Assembly: GCA_949511925.1 (NCBI GenBank)
Contig: CATEYX010000173.1
Span: forward strand, 1 to 7,211
DNA: 7,211 nucleotides
Direction of reading: 5' to 3'
From: Cryomorphaceae bacterium
Lineage (GTDB): Bacteria; Bacteroidota; Bacteroidia; Flavobacteriales; BACL11
A model generated the notes under the pieces. The model did no database searches. It saw only the letters and a list, made by a program, of their open reading frames with translations, and was not told where the DNA came from. A program made the position numbers and the translations under genes. Positions 1 through 6,683 of the stretch are shown piece by piece (the first letter of the stretch is position 1; the number at the start of each line of letters is the position of its first letter).

Positions 1-1009
1 ATGTAATAAAGCATCAGAAAACGATACTGAGGAATTACAAAATATAGTAGATGCTGTTTATTTAACAAGAGATTTAATTAATGAACCTTTCTCTCATATG
101 ACAGCTAAGGATTTAGCTACTGCTGCTGTTAACTCAGGCAAGAAAAATGGAGTCAACACTACTGTGTTCAATAAAAAGAAAATTGAAACCTTAAAAATGG
201 GGGGACTATTGGCAGTAAACAAAGGAAGTATTGACGAGCCTACCTTCACGATTATGGAATACAAGCCAAAGAATGCAACAAACCAACAGCCAATTATTTT
301 AATAGGTAAAGGTATAGTATATGATACAGGTGGATTAAGTTTAAAACCTACTGCCAATTCTATGGATTTAATGAAAACTGACATGGGGGGTTCTGGTGTA
401 GTAATTGGTGCTATGCAAGCCATTGCAGCCAACAAATTAGATAAATATGTTATTGCCTTAATACCTGCAACTGACAACCGCCCTTCAGGAAATGCTTATG
501 CACCAGGAGATGTAATTACAATGCATGACGGAACAACTGTAGAAGTATTAAATACCGATGCTGAAGGGAGATTAGTTCTGGCTGATGCACTAAGTTTTGC
601 AAAAAAATATAAACCTGAATTAGTAATCGACTTAGCTACTTTAACAGGTGCAGCTTCAGCTGCCATTGGGCATTACGGAATTGTAAGTATGCATGATGGA
701 TCTGAAAAAGAACATTCGGAATTAAAAAAGGCGGGAGCAACAACTCACGAGCGATTAGCAGAGATGCCATTTTGGGAGGATTATGATGAACTTATAAAAT
801 CGGAGGTTGCAGATATTAAAAACTTAGGTGGCCCTTCTGGTGGCGCAATCACAGCAGGAAAATTCCTTGCACATTTTGCTGATTACCCTTGGATTCATTT
901 GGATATTGCAGGACCTACTTTTATAAAAGCAAAATACGGGTACAGAGGAAAAGGAGCTACAGGAATGGGAGTTAGATTACTATATCAATTCATAAAAAAT
1001 AGAGCCTAA
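1..1009 (+). CDS. pepA: M17 leucyl aminopeptidase, 5'-truncated by window edge
   Basis: Cytosolic two-metal peptidase that removes N-terminal residues, often Leu, from peptides. The reading frame is open from base 2, so the ATG at 98 is internal: the 32 codons before it encode family sequence (LTRDLINEPFSH). About 335 residues are visible; the family is usually near 480-500, so the N-terminal domain and start lie off the left edge. The catalytic domain is complete. GKG (Lys at 308), DTGG (Asp at 323), DMGG (Asp at 380) and NTDAEGR (Asp at 557, Glu at 563) supply the expected metal ligands. The Lys at 344 and the Arg of NTDAEGR (569) match the two catalytic basic residues of bovine LAP and E. 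coli PepA. The metal-loop Asp is one residue further from the GKG Lys than in PepA. The stop shares one base with the pdxA start, suggesting one transcript. The family is secure; substrate preference is not readable from sequence. Confidence 0.95.
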   Translation, partial: CNKASENDTEELQNIVDAVYLTRDLINEPFSHMTAKDLATAAVNSGKKNGVNTTVFNKKKIETLKMGGLLAVNKGSIDEPTFTIMEYKPKNATNQQPIILIGKGIVYDTGGLSLKPTANSMDLMKTDMGGSGVVIGAMQAIAANKLDKYVIALIPATDNRPSGNAYAPGDVITMHDGTTVEVLNTDAEGRLVLADALSFAKKYKPELVIDLATLTGAASAAIGHYGIVSMHDGSEKEHSELKKAGATTHERLAEMPFWEDYDELIKSEVADIKNLGGPSGGAITAGKFLAHFADYPWIHLDIAGPTFIKAKYGYRGKGATGMGVRLLYQFIKNRA

Positions 1010-2046
1010 TGAGTAAAATTAAAGTAGGTATCTCAATAGGCGATTTAAATGGTATCGGTTTAGAAACTATCATCAAAACTTTTAAGGATAGTAGGATGAT
1101 GGACTTTTGTACTCCAATTATTTTTGGATCTTCAAAAGTGGCTGCTATTCACCGAAAAGCACTTGAGATGCAGGACTTTAATTTTAATATCATAAATAAG
1201 ACAGAAGACGCACATCCAAAAAAAGCAAATCTGTTAAATATCTGGAAAGATGAAGTTGAAATAAATTTTGGTAAAGCTACAACACGTTCAGGGGAACTTT
1301 CTTTTGATTCTTTAAAACAAGCAACTCAAGCATTAAAAGATAAAAAAATTGATGTTTTGGTTACCGCTCCAATCAACAAAGCATCTATTCAGGAAAAAGT
1401 AAGCGGTTTTATTGGACATACTGAATTTCTGCAAGGAAATTTTGAAGGAGAATCATTAATGATTATGCTAAGTGAAGTAATGAGAATCGCTTTTGTCACT
1501 GGACATGTAGCCTTAACAGAAGTTAAAAAAGCAATTACGAACGAAAATATTTATGCTAAAACAGTACAATTAAACACTTCATTAATTCAAGACTTTGGCA
1601 TAAGAAAACCAAAAATTGCAATACTCGGACTTAACCCTCATGCAGGAGAAGAAGGTATGCTTGGTACGGAAGAAAATGATATTATTACACCAACAATAAA
1701 AAAATTAAAAGAAGAAGGTATAATGGCTTTTGGACCTTATCCTGCTGATAGTTTTTTTATTAATAAAAATTTACAACAATTTGACGGCATTTTATCCATG
1801 TATCATGACCAAGGATTAACAGCTTTTAAAACTTTATGCTTTTCGGAGGGGGTAAACTATACAGCAGGTCTAAATATAGTACGTACTTCACCTGTACACG
1901 GTACGGCATATGAAATTGCAGGTCAAGGTATTGCTGACGAACAATCCTTTAGGGAAGCAATATATTTAGCTTGCGATATCTTTAAAAAAAGAGCTGAGTT
2001 TCAGGAGTTAAATAAAAATCCTTTAGTTTTTAAAACAAGAAAGTAA
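1009..2046 (+). CDS. pdxA: 4-hydroxythreonine-4-phosphate dehydrogenase PdxA
   Basis: NAD-dependent enzyme of the DXP-dependent vitamin B6 pathway. It oxidises 4-phosphohydroxy-L-threonine to a product that decarboxylates to 3-amino-1-hydroxyacetone 1-phosphate, which PdxJ then uses. The protein is 345 residues, slightly longer than E. coli PdxA (329). The N-terminal GDLNGIGLE corresponds to the usual GDPAGIGPE motif. His137 in GHTEF matches the substrate-binding His. His166 (VTGHVAL), His211 (NPHAGEEG) and His266 (MYHDQG) match the three metal ligands of the E. coli enzyme at nearly the same numbers. The C-terminal RTSPVHGTAYEIAGQG block is also typical. Its ATG lies in TAATG, sharing one base with the aminopeptidase stop, so translational coupling is likely. 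No pdxJ is visible. No hairpin terminator follows it, so some readthrough into the next cluster is possible. Confidence 0.97.
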   Translation: MSKIKVGISIGDLNGIGLETIIKTFKDSRMMDFCTPIIFGSSKVAAIHRKALEMQDFNFNIINKTEDAHPKKANLLNIWKDEVEINFGKATTRSGELSFDSLKQATQALKDKKIDVLVTAPINKASIQEKVSGFIGHTEFLQGNFEGESLMIMLSEVMRIAFVTGHVALTEVKKAITNENIYAKTVQLNTSLIQDFGIRKPKIAILGLNPHAGEEGMLGTEENDIITPTIKKLKEEGIMAFGPYPADSFFINKNLQQFDGILSMYHDQGLTAFKTLCFSEGVNYTAGLNIVRTSPVHGTAYEIAGQGIADEQSFREAIYLACDIFKKRAEFQELNKNPLVFKTRK

Positions 2047-2054
2047 ACTTAATA

Positions 2055-2065
2055 CGTTCAGAACG
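2055..2065. promoter_or_regulatory. 11-bp palindrome, candidate operator
   Basis: CGTTCAGAACG is a perfect dyad, two 5-bp arms around one central A, 10 bp upstream of the -7 element at 2076-2083. It sits roughly where a -33 element would be, and no TTG is found at normal -33 spacing. A 1-nt loop cannot form an RNA hairpin, so a protein-binding DNA site is the more natural reading. This is inference from one copy; a chance dyad of this size is possible. Confidence 0.35.
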
Positions 2066-2075
2066 AATAAATTTG

Positions 2076-2083
2076 TATCTTTG
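2076..2083 (+). promoter_or_regulatory. Bacteroidota-type promoter (-7 element) for the yceD-accC cluster
   Basis: TATCTTTG matches the Bacteroidota -7 consensus TAnnTTTG exactly. It lies in the 59-bp gap between pdxA and yceD. Transcription would begin near 2090, giving a leader of about 15 nt before the ATG at 2106. The -33 half is poor: the best candidates are TTC at 2057-2059 (16-bp spacer) and TTA at 2049-2051 (24-bp spacer). Position and consensus make this the best promoter in the window. Confidence 0.6.
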
Positions 2084-2105
2084 CAGCCCTTTAAAATTCA
2101 GGTGA

Positions 2106-2624
2106 ATGAATGATTTTAAAATAAAATTAGGAGCAATTAATGGTGGTAAAAACTGCTTTTCATTTGAAATAAAGGACCCGTTCTTTGAAGAATTTACATT
2201 GTCTGACGTAGAGCATGCTAATATTATAGCTACTGCTTTACTAGATAAAGAAGGAGATAGATTAGCACTAACACTTACTATTGATGGTGAAATAAATAAG
2301 TTGCCTTGTGATATTTGTACGGATGAAATTTCAGTAGATATTACTGCTGAAACTAAAGTAATTATCAAAACAACTGATGAAGATTTAGATTCAACTGACG
2401 AGATATTTTATGTCAAAACAAGTGAAAATGCAATAGATTTAAAACAATTAATTTTTGAATTAATTATTTTAAACCTCCCAAATAGAAGACAACACGCTTT
2501 CAACGAAGACGGAAGGAGTAATTGTAATGAGGAAATGATTGATTTAGTAAATAAATATACAGTCACAGAAGAGAAGTCATCTGACCCTAGGTGGGATGCA
2601 TTAAAAAAGTTAAAAATAAAATAG
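2106..2624 (+). CDS. yceD: DUF177 / YceD family protein (23S rRNA accumulation)
   Basis: Small cytosolic protein, 172 residues (E. coli YceD is 173). Bacterial and plant members are linked to 23S rRNA accumulation; the molecular mechanism is not established. The evidence is the size, the position directly ahead of rpmF as in many bacteria, the mid-protein LPCDICTDEI segment (Cys68 and Cys71, the family's CxxC), the following acidic stretch, and the C-terminal DPRWDALKKL block typical of DUF177. His130 and Cys140 could complete a metal site, but this is inference. The ATG at 2106 is chosen because the nearby ATG at 2110 is out of frame and stops after four codons. An AGGTG lies only one base before the start, too close for a normal Shine-Dalgarno site. 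It is the first gene after the promoter at 2076 and is 13 bp from rpmF. Confidence 0.88.
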   Translation: MNDFKIKLGAINGGKNCFSFEIKDPFFEEFTLSDVEHANIIATALLDKEGDRLALTLTIDGEINKLPCDICTDEISVDITAETKVIIKTTDEDLDSTDEIFYVKTSENAIDLKQLIFELIILNLPNRRQHAFNEDGRSNCNEEMIDLVNKYTVTEEKSSDPRWDALKKLKIK

Positions 2625-2637
2625 TAAAAGAAAGAAA

Positions 2638-2823
2638 ATGGCACATCCTAAAAGAAAAATTTCTAAGACTAGAAGAGATAAAAGAAGAACGCATTATAAA
2701 GCATCAGCTACAACAATGTATTCTTGTCCTAACTGTAGTACTCCGGTACAATATCACAGAGTTTGTGAAGAATGTGGAACTTACAGAGGGAAACAAGCAA
2801 TAGAAAAACAAGTATCTTTATAA
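2638..2823 (+). CDS. rpmF: 50S ribosomal protein L32
   Basis: Structural protein of the large ribosomal subunit, 61 residues. It begins MAHPKRKISKTRRDKRRTH, a basic N-terminal tail characteristic of L32. A zinc ribbon follows, with CPNC (Cys30, Cys33) and CEEC (Cys43, Cys46), so this is the four-cysteine, zinc-binding form. The ATG at 2638 gives the expected MAHPK start. It lies 13 bp after yceD, an order conserved across distant bacteria, and 51 bp before plsX. A different frame over the same bases (2591-2803) is open but is only an overlap shadow. Confidence 0.98.
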   Translation: MAHPKRKISKTRRDKRRTHYKASATTMYSCPNCSTPVQYHRVCEECGTYRGKQAIEKQVSL

Positions 2824-2838
2824 TTCTTTAATAGAATT
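2822..2838. repeat. Inverted repeat just after rpmF
   Basis: AATTCTTTAATAGAATT has perfect 6-bp arms around a 5-nt spacer and begins inside the rpmF stop codon. It lies just upstream of a weak promoter-like element at 2842. The arms are AT-rich and no T-run directly follows, so it is not a convincing terminator. It could be a protein-binding site or a chance dyad in AT-rich sequence. Confidence 0.25.
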
Positions 2839-2841
2839 TTG

Positions 2842-2849
2842 TAGTTTTA
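2842..2849 (+). promoter_or_regulatory. Possible internal promoter ahead of plsX
   Basis: TAGTTTTA is one base away from the TAnnTTTG consensus. A TTT at 2817-2819 stands 22 bp upstream as a weak -33 match. Downstream bases resemble those after the yceD promoter: both continue with CCTTTA, then AAATT and CAG. Initiation would be near 2856, giving a leader of about 19 nt to the plsX ATG. It is weak by itself; the resemblance to the upstream promoter is the main support. Confidence 0.3.
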
Positions 2850-2874
2850 GCCTTTATAAAATTACAGTCTATTT

Positions 2875-3813
2875 ATGAGAATCGGTATAGATATTATGGG
2901 AGGTGATTATGCTCCTCAAAAAACTGTTCATGGAGCAATTCTTGCTCTAAATGAACTTCCAAACGATACTAAAATAGTTTTGTTCGGTAGGGAATCTGAA
3001 ATTCTTTCCGAATTAAAACAATATAATATTGATGCAAATAATTTTGAAATTATTAATTGTACTGATGTTATTGATATGGGAGAACACCCTACAAAAGCCT
3101 TTAAATCAAAACCAAATTCTTCTATTGCAAAAGGATTTGAATACCTAGCAAAAGGAAAAATTGATGGTTTTGCATCAGCAGGGAACACTGGAGCAATGTT
3201 TGTTGGAGGTTATTATTCAGTAAAAGCAATTACTGGGGTTTTACGTCCAGCAATTTCCACCTTAATTCCCAGAGAAGATGGGGGAGTAACTGTACTTTTA
3301 GATGTTGGTGCTAATGCAGATTGCAAGCCTGATGTTTTGTATCAGTTTGGAATTTTAGGCTCATTATTCTCTGAACATGTTTGCGGAATAAAAGTTCCTA
3401 AAGTTAGTTTATTAAACCTAGGAGAAGAAAAAACCAAGGGGAATATGCTAACCCAAGCAACTTACAGCATGATGGAAAAAAACTCTGACTATAACTTTAT
3501 TGGTAATATTGAAGGGAGAGATATCTTTGATTCCGAAACAGATGTAATTGTTTGTGATGGATTTACAGGTAATATCGTACTTAAAGAAGCTGAAGGAATT
3601 TATTCAATTATGGAAAAAAGAGGATTACTCGACGATTATTTTAAGCGTTTCAATTATGAAAATTATGGAGGGACCCCAATCTTAGGACTGAACAAAACTG
3701 TAATAATTGGACATGGGATATCAAATGAGATTGCTATTAAAAATATGATTACACTTACTAAAGATGTTATTGAAGCAGATTTAGGAAGTAAAATAAAAAA
3801 TAACCTTAACTAA
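2875..3813 (+). CDS. plsX: Phosphate acyltransferase PlsX
   Basis: Peripheral membrane enzyme that transfers the acyl group from acyl-ACP to inorganic phosphate. The acyl-phosphate formed is used by PlsY to acylate glycerol-3-phosphate. The 312-residue protein starts with IGIDIMGGDYAP and has GFASAGNTGAMF (99-109), RPAISTLIPR (124-133), LLDVGANADCKPD (141-153), EGRDIF (213-218), CDGFTGNIVLK (227-237) and YGGTPILGLN (264-273), all family signatures in the right order. The segment between EGIYSIM and YGGTP is roughly 20-25 residues shorter than I recall for B. subtilis PlsX; this is probably lineage-typical. The ATG at 2875 is the natural start for the MRIGIDIMGG motif. The stop shares one base with the fabH start (TAATG), implying coupled translation of the two lipid enzymes. 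Confidence 0.97.
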   Translation: MRIGIDIMGGDYAPQKTVHGAILALNELPNDTKIVLFGRESEILSELKQYNIDANNFEIINCTDVIDMGEHPTKAFKSKPNSSIAKGFEYLAKGKIDGFASAGNTGAMFVGGYYSVKAITGVLRPAISTLIPREDGGVTVLLDVGANADCKPDVLYQFGILGSLFSEHVCGIKVPKVSLLNLGEEKTKGNMLTQATYSMMEKNSDYNFIGNIEGRDIFDSETDVIVCDGFTGNIVLKEAEGIYSIMEKRGLLDDYFKRFNYENYGGTPILGLNKTVIIGHGISNEIAIKNMITLTKDVIEADLGSKIKNNLN

Positions 3814-4814
3814 TGGGAAAAATCAATGCTGCTATAACTGGAATTCATGGCTATGTACCAGATTATATCTTAACCAATAAAGAACTAGAAACTCTAGTTG
3901 ATACTAATGACGAATGGATTGTTAGTAGAACTGGAGTAAAAGAAAGAAGAATATTAAAAGAAGAAGGCAAGGGAAGTTCGGAACTAGGAACGCAAGCAAT
4001 AAAAGGACTTTTAGCAAAAACAAACACTTCAGCTGAAGATATTGATTTAATCATTTGTGCTACTGCTACTCCGGATATGGTATTCCCATCTACCGCTTGT
4101 ATTATTGCAAATAAAGTAGGAGCAAAAAATGCTTTTGCATACGACTTAATGGCAGCCTGTTCAGGGTTTTTGTTCGCATTAAGTACTGCCTCAAAATTTA
4201 TTGAAACAGGAACTTATAAAAAAGTTATAGTTGTTGGTGCAGATAAAATGTCATCCATTGTTGATTACACTGAAAGAGCTACTTGTATTATTTTTGGTGA
4301 TGGAGCTGGAGCAGTTTTGCTTGAACCTACGGAGGATGGTTTAGGAATTCAAGATGCAATACTAAGGAGTGATGGTGCTGGTATGGAATTTTTACATATG
4401 AAAGCTGGAGGATCTGCTAAGCCTGCTTCACATGCAACTATTGACGCTAAGGAACACTATATTTTTCAAGATGGACAACCAGTATTTAAGGCAGCTGTAA
4501 AATCAATGGCTGATGTTTCAGAAGAAATTATGGAGCGTAATAATTTAAGTGCTGATGATGTAGCATGGTTAGTTCCACATCAAGCCAATAAAAGAATTAT
4601 TGATGCTACTGCCAGAAGAATGGGAGTAGGAAATGAGAAAGTAATGTTAAACATTGAAAAATATGGAAATACTACTAACGGAACTATCCCATTATGCCTA
4701 TGGGAATGGGAAAGCAAATTAAATAAAGGCGATAATATTATCCTTGCTGCATTTGGGGGAGGATTTACTTGGGGGTCAATTTTTATAAAATGGGCTTACG
4801 ATTCAAACAAATAA
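3813..4814 (+). CDS. fabH: Beta-ketoacyl-ACP synthase III (FabH)
   Basis: Starts type II fatty acid synthesis in the cytosol by condensing an acyl-CoA primer with malonyl-ACP to give a beta-ketoacyl-ACP. Acetyl-CoA is the usual primer; branched-chain primers are also common in Bacteroidota, and the choice cannot be read here. The protein is 333 residues with a complete thiolase fold. The catalytic triad is Cys116 (AACSGF), His256 (VPHQANKRI) and Asn286 (YGNTTNG). NDEWIVSRTGVKERR (32-46) and FGDGAGAVLL (161-170) are family signatures, and the C-terminus carries the glycine-rich AAFGGGFTWGS. It overlaps plsX by one base and is followed after 31 bp by accB, which belongs to the enzyme that makes its malonyl donor. 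Confidence 0.97.
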   Translation: MGKINAAITGIHGYVPDYILTNKELETLVDTNDEWIVSRTGVKERRILKEEGKGSSELGTQAIKGLLAKTNTSAEDIDLIICATATPDMVFPSTACIIANKVGAKNAFAYDLMAACSGFLFALSTASKFIETGTYKKVIVVGADKMSSIVDYTERATCIIFGDGAGAVLLEPTEDGLGIQDAILRSDGAGMEFLHMKAGGSAKPASHATIDAKEHYIFQDGQPVFKAAVKSMADVSEEIMERNNLSADDVAWLVPHQANKRIIDATARRMGVGNEKVMLNIEKYGNTTNGTIPLCLWEWESKLNKGDNIILAAFGGGFTWGSIFIKWAYDSNK

Positions 4815-4827
4815 CTACTTTTGTAGT
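4814..4827. repeat. Small dyad over the accB promoter candidate
   Basis: ACTACTTTTGTAGT has perfect 5-bp arms around TTTT and begins at the last base of the fabH stop codon. It covers the whole TACTTTTG element at 4816-4823. It could be an operator or a weak RNA hairpin, but short dyads are common in AT-rich spacers. Confidence 0.25.
4816..4823 (+). promoter_or_regulatory. Possible internal promoter ahead of accB
   Basis: TACTTTTG fits the Bacteroidota -7 consensus TAnnTTTG exactly. It lies in the 31-bp fabH-accB gap, with a start expected near 4830 and a leader of about 16 nt to the accB ATG. The only -33 candidate is TTA at 4796-4798 (17-bp spacer), inside fabH. This would allow accBC to be transcribed apart from the upstream genes. 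Confidence 0.38.
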
Positions 4828-4845
4828 ATAAATAAAACTTAAAAA

Positions 4846-5322
4846 ATGGACTTAAAAGACATTCAAGAATTAATAAAATTTGTTGCAAAATCAGGGGCAA
4901 CAGAAGTAGATTTAGAAATAGATAATATTAAAATTTCTATCAAATCACCAGAGAAAAAAAGAAGAGGTGAAGCAGATGAGATTACAACTATTATACAGCA
5001 ACCAACCTCATCAGTAATGGTAGCACCAGTAATTGCTACTACTAATATTGCAAGTACGCCTGAAGTTGACGAAAATGCTAATTTCATTACAATTAAATCG
5101 TCAATGATAGGAACATTTTATCGTTCTTCTTCACCTGAAACTCCTTCATTCGTAAATGTTGGAGATACTATTAAAGAAGGTGATACTTTATGTATTATTG
5201 AAGCAATGAAGTTATTTAACGAAATTGAATCAGAAGTATCAGGTAAAATTATAAAAGTTTTAGTTGACGACACCACTCCTATCGAATTTGATCAACCGTT
5301 ATTTTTGGTTGATCCTTCCTAA
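4846..5322 (+). CDS. accB: Biotin carboxyl carrier protein of acetyl-CoA carboxylase
   Basis: Carries the biotin that shuttles carboxyl groups from biotin carboxylase (AccC) to the carboxyltransferase (AccA/AccD, not in this window). It is 158 residues, close to E. coli AccB. The N-terminal helix MDLKDIQELIKFV and the EVDLEIDNIKISIK strand (about 1-33) are the usual AccB interaction region. A flexible linker rich in Thr, Pro, Ala and Val follows (about 45-78). The biotinyl domain runs from about 80 to the end, and IIEAMKLFNEIE carries the biotinylated Lys122. The SSPETPSFVNVGD segment matches the thumb typical of AccB and absent from many other biotinyl domains. The ATG at 4846 follows an A-rich stretch with no Shine-Dalgarno site. 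It is 21 bp ahead of accC (ATG at 5344), the classic pairing. Confidence 0.97.
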   Translation: MDLKDIQELIKFVAKSGATEVDLEIDNIKISIKSPEKKRRGEADEITTIIQQPTSSVMVAPVIATTNIASTPEVDENANFITIKSSMIGTFYRSSSPETPSFVNVGDTIKEGDTLCIIEAMKLFNEIESEVSGKIIKVLVDDTTPIEFDQPLFLVDPS

Positions 5323-5339
5323 TTATTCTTAAAATAATT
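5321..5339 (+). repeat. AT-only inverted repeat between accB and accC
   Basis: AATTATT (5321-5327) and AATAATT (5333-5339) are perfect complements around CTTAA, giving a 7-bp stem that starts within the accB stop codon and ends four bases before the accC ATG. The stem is entirely A-U in RNA, so weak. There is no T-run, so it is not a terminator. A role in setting accC translation is possible but unproven. Confidence 0.35.
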
Positions 5340-5343
5340 GATT

Positions 5344-6678
5344 ATGTTTAATAAAATCCTAATAGCAAATAGAGGAGAAATTGCACTTAGAATTATCCGT
5401 ACTTGTAAAGAGATGGGAATAAAAACAGTTGCTGTGTACTCTACTGCTGATAAAGATAGTTTACATGTCCGATTTGCTGATGAAGCTGTCTGTATTGGCC
5501 CTGCTGCTAGTTCAGAATCTTATTTAAAGATTCCTAATATTATAGCGGCTGCTGAAATCACTAATGCGGATGCAATTCATCCTGGATATGGATTCTTAGC
5601 TGAAAACTCAAACTTCTCAAAGATTTGTAGTGAAAATAACATCAAGTTTATTGGTGCTTCACCTTCAATGATTGATGGTATGGGAGATAAAGCATCAGCA
5701 AAAGAAACAATGAAAAAAGCTGGAGTACCTACAATTCCTGGTTCTGTTGGAATTATTCCTGATTTTAAAACTTGTAAAAAACTAGCTATTGAAGTTGGAT
5801 ACCCAGTAATGCTAAAAGCAACTGCTGGTGGTGGTGGTAAAGGAATGCGATTAGTTTGGGAAAGTGAAAATTTAGAAGATGCTTGGAATAGCGCAAGACA
5901 AGAATCAAAAGCTGCATTTGGTAATGATGGGATGTATATGGAGAAATTCATTGAAGACCCAAGACATATTGAAATCCAAATTATAGGTGATCATACAGGA
6001 AAAGCAGCTCATCTTTCTGAAAGAGATTGTTCTATTCAAAGAAGACATCAAAAATTAGCGGAAGAAACACCTTCTCCATTCATGACAGAAAAATTAAGGG
6101 CTGACATGGGAGAAGCTGCAATTTTAGCTGCTGAAGCTGTAAAATATGAAGGAGTAGGTACAGTAGAGTTCCTAGTAGATAAGCATAGGAAATTCTTCTT
6201 TATGGAAATGAACACTCGTATTCAAGTAGAACATCCTATTACTGAAGAAGTAGTAGATTATGATTTGATTCGTGAGCAAATTAAAGTAGCTGCTGGTATT
6301 AAAATTTCAGGTGAAAATTATTACCCACAATTGCATGCAATTGAATGCAGAATTAATGCTGAAGATCCTGAAAATAACTTCAGACCTTGCCCAGGTTTAA
6401 TCACTAATTTTCATGCACCAGGTGGTCATGGAATAAGAATTGACACGCATGTATATGCAAATTATATGATTCCTCCATTTTATGACTCTATGATTGCTAA
6501 AGTAATCACAGTTGCTCAAACTAGAGATGAGGCAATTGCTAAAATGGAAAGAGCATTAGATGAATTTATTATTGAAGGAGTAAAAACAACCATTCCTTTT
6601 CATCAGAAATTAATGAAAGATAAAGATTTCCGAGCTGGAAATTACACAACTAAGTTCATGGAAACATTCGAAATGTAA
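5344..6678 (+). CDS. accC: Biotin carboxylase subunit of acetyl-CoA carboxylase
   Basis: ATP-dependent enzyme that carboxylates the biotin on AccB with bicarbonate, the first half-reaction of malonyl-CoA synthesis. The frame can be opened at TTG 5338, but the ATG at 5344 gives the standard start MFNKILIANRGEIALRI and is preferred. The product is 444 residues, near E. coli AccC (449). From that start it has the N-terminal NRGEIA domain, HPGYGFLAEN (about 79-88), Lys116 in GDKAS, the ATP-grasp glycine loop GGGGKG (162-167), RDCSIQRRHQK (227-237) and MEMNTRIQVEHP (287-298). Glu288, Asn290 and Arg292 match catalytic residues of E. coli AccC at the same numbers. No carboxyltransferase or biotinyl domain is fused, so it is a stand-alone subunit. 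It ends just before a strong terminator. A propionyl-CoA carboxylase role is conceivable, but the accB partner and lipid context favour acetyl-CoA carboxylase. Confidence 0.96.
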   Translation: MFNKILIANRGEIALRIIRTCKEMGIKTVAVYSTADKDSLHVRFADEAVCIGPAASSESYLKIPNIIAAAEITNADAIHPGYGFLAENSNFSKICSENNIKFIGASPSMIDGMGDKASAKETMKKAGVPTIPGSVGIIPDFKTCKKLAIEVGYPVMLKATAGGGGKGMRLVWESENLEDAWNSARQESKAAFGNDGMYMEKFIEDPRHIEIQIIGDHTGKAAHLSERDCSIQRRHQKLAEETPSPFMTEKLRADMGEAAILAAEAVKYEGVGTVEFLVDKHRKFFFMEMNTRIQVEHPITEEVVDYDLIREQIKVAAGIKISGENYYPQLHAIECRINAEDPENNFRPCPGLITNFHAPGGHGIRIDTHVYANYMIPPFYDSMIAKVITVAQTRDEAIAKMERALDEFIIEGVKTTIPFHQKLMKDKDFRAGNYTTKFMETFEM

Positions 6679-6683
6679 AATAA

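Noticed and set aside
98..100. ATG at 98 as the aminopeptidase start
   Set aside because: The frame is open to the left edge and the upstream codons encode recognisable family sequence, so this Met is internal.
94..477. 127-residue open frame on the - strand inside the aminopeptidase gene
   Set aside because: It lies wholly opposite a well-conserved catalytic domain, has no recognisable motif, and its hydrophobic look is what antisense of this coding sequence gives.
2041..2065. Hairpin terminator after pdxA
   Set aside because: The AAGT/ACTT dyad has a 2-nt loop, the CGTTC/GAACG dyad a 1-nt loop, and no T-run follows either; neither can act as an intrinsic terminator.
2030..2368. 112-residue open frame on the - strand across the pdxA-yceD gap
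   Set aside because: It is mostly antisense to yceD and runs through the promoter region; no motif supports it.
2591..2803. 70-residue + strand frame overlapping the yceD end and rpmF
   Set aside because: It begins with GTG inside yceD and is the out-of-frame reading of rpmF; the L32 zinc ribbon is in the other frame.
5338..5343. TTG at 5338 as the accC start
   Set aside because: It would add only two residues; the ATG at 5344 gives the family's standard N-terminus.
5577..5951. 124-residue open frame on the - strand inside accC
   Set aside because: It is antisense to the conserved ATP-grasp region, with no promoter or family resemblance; a shadow frame.
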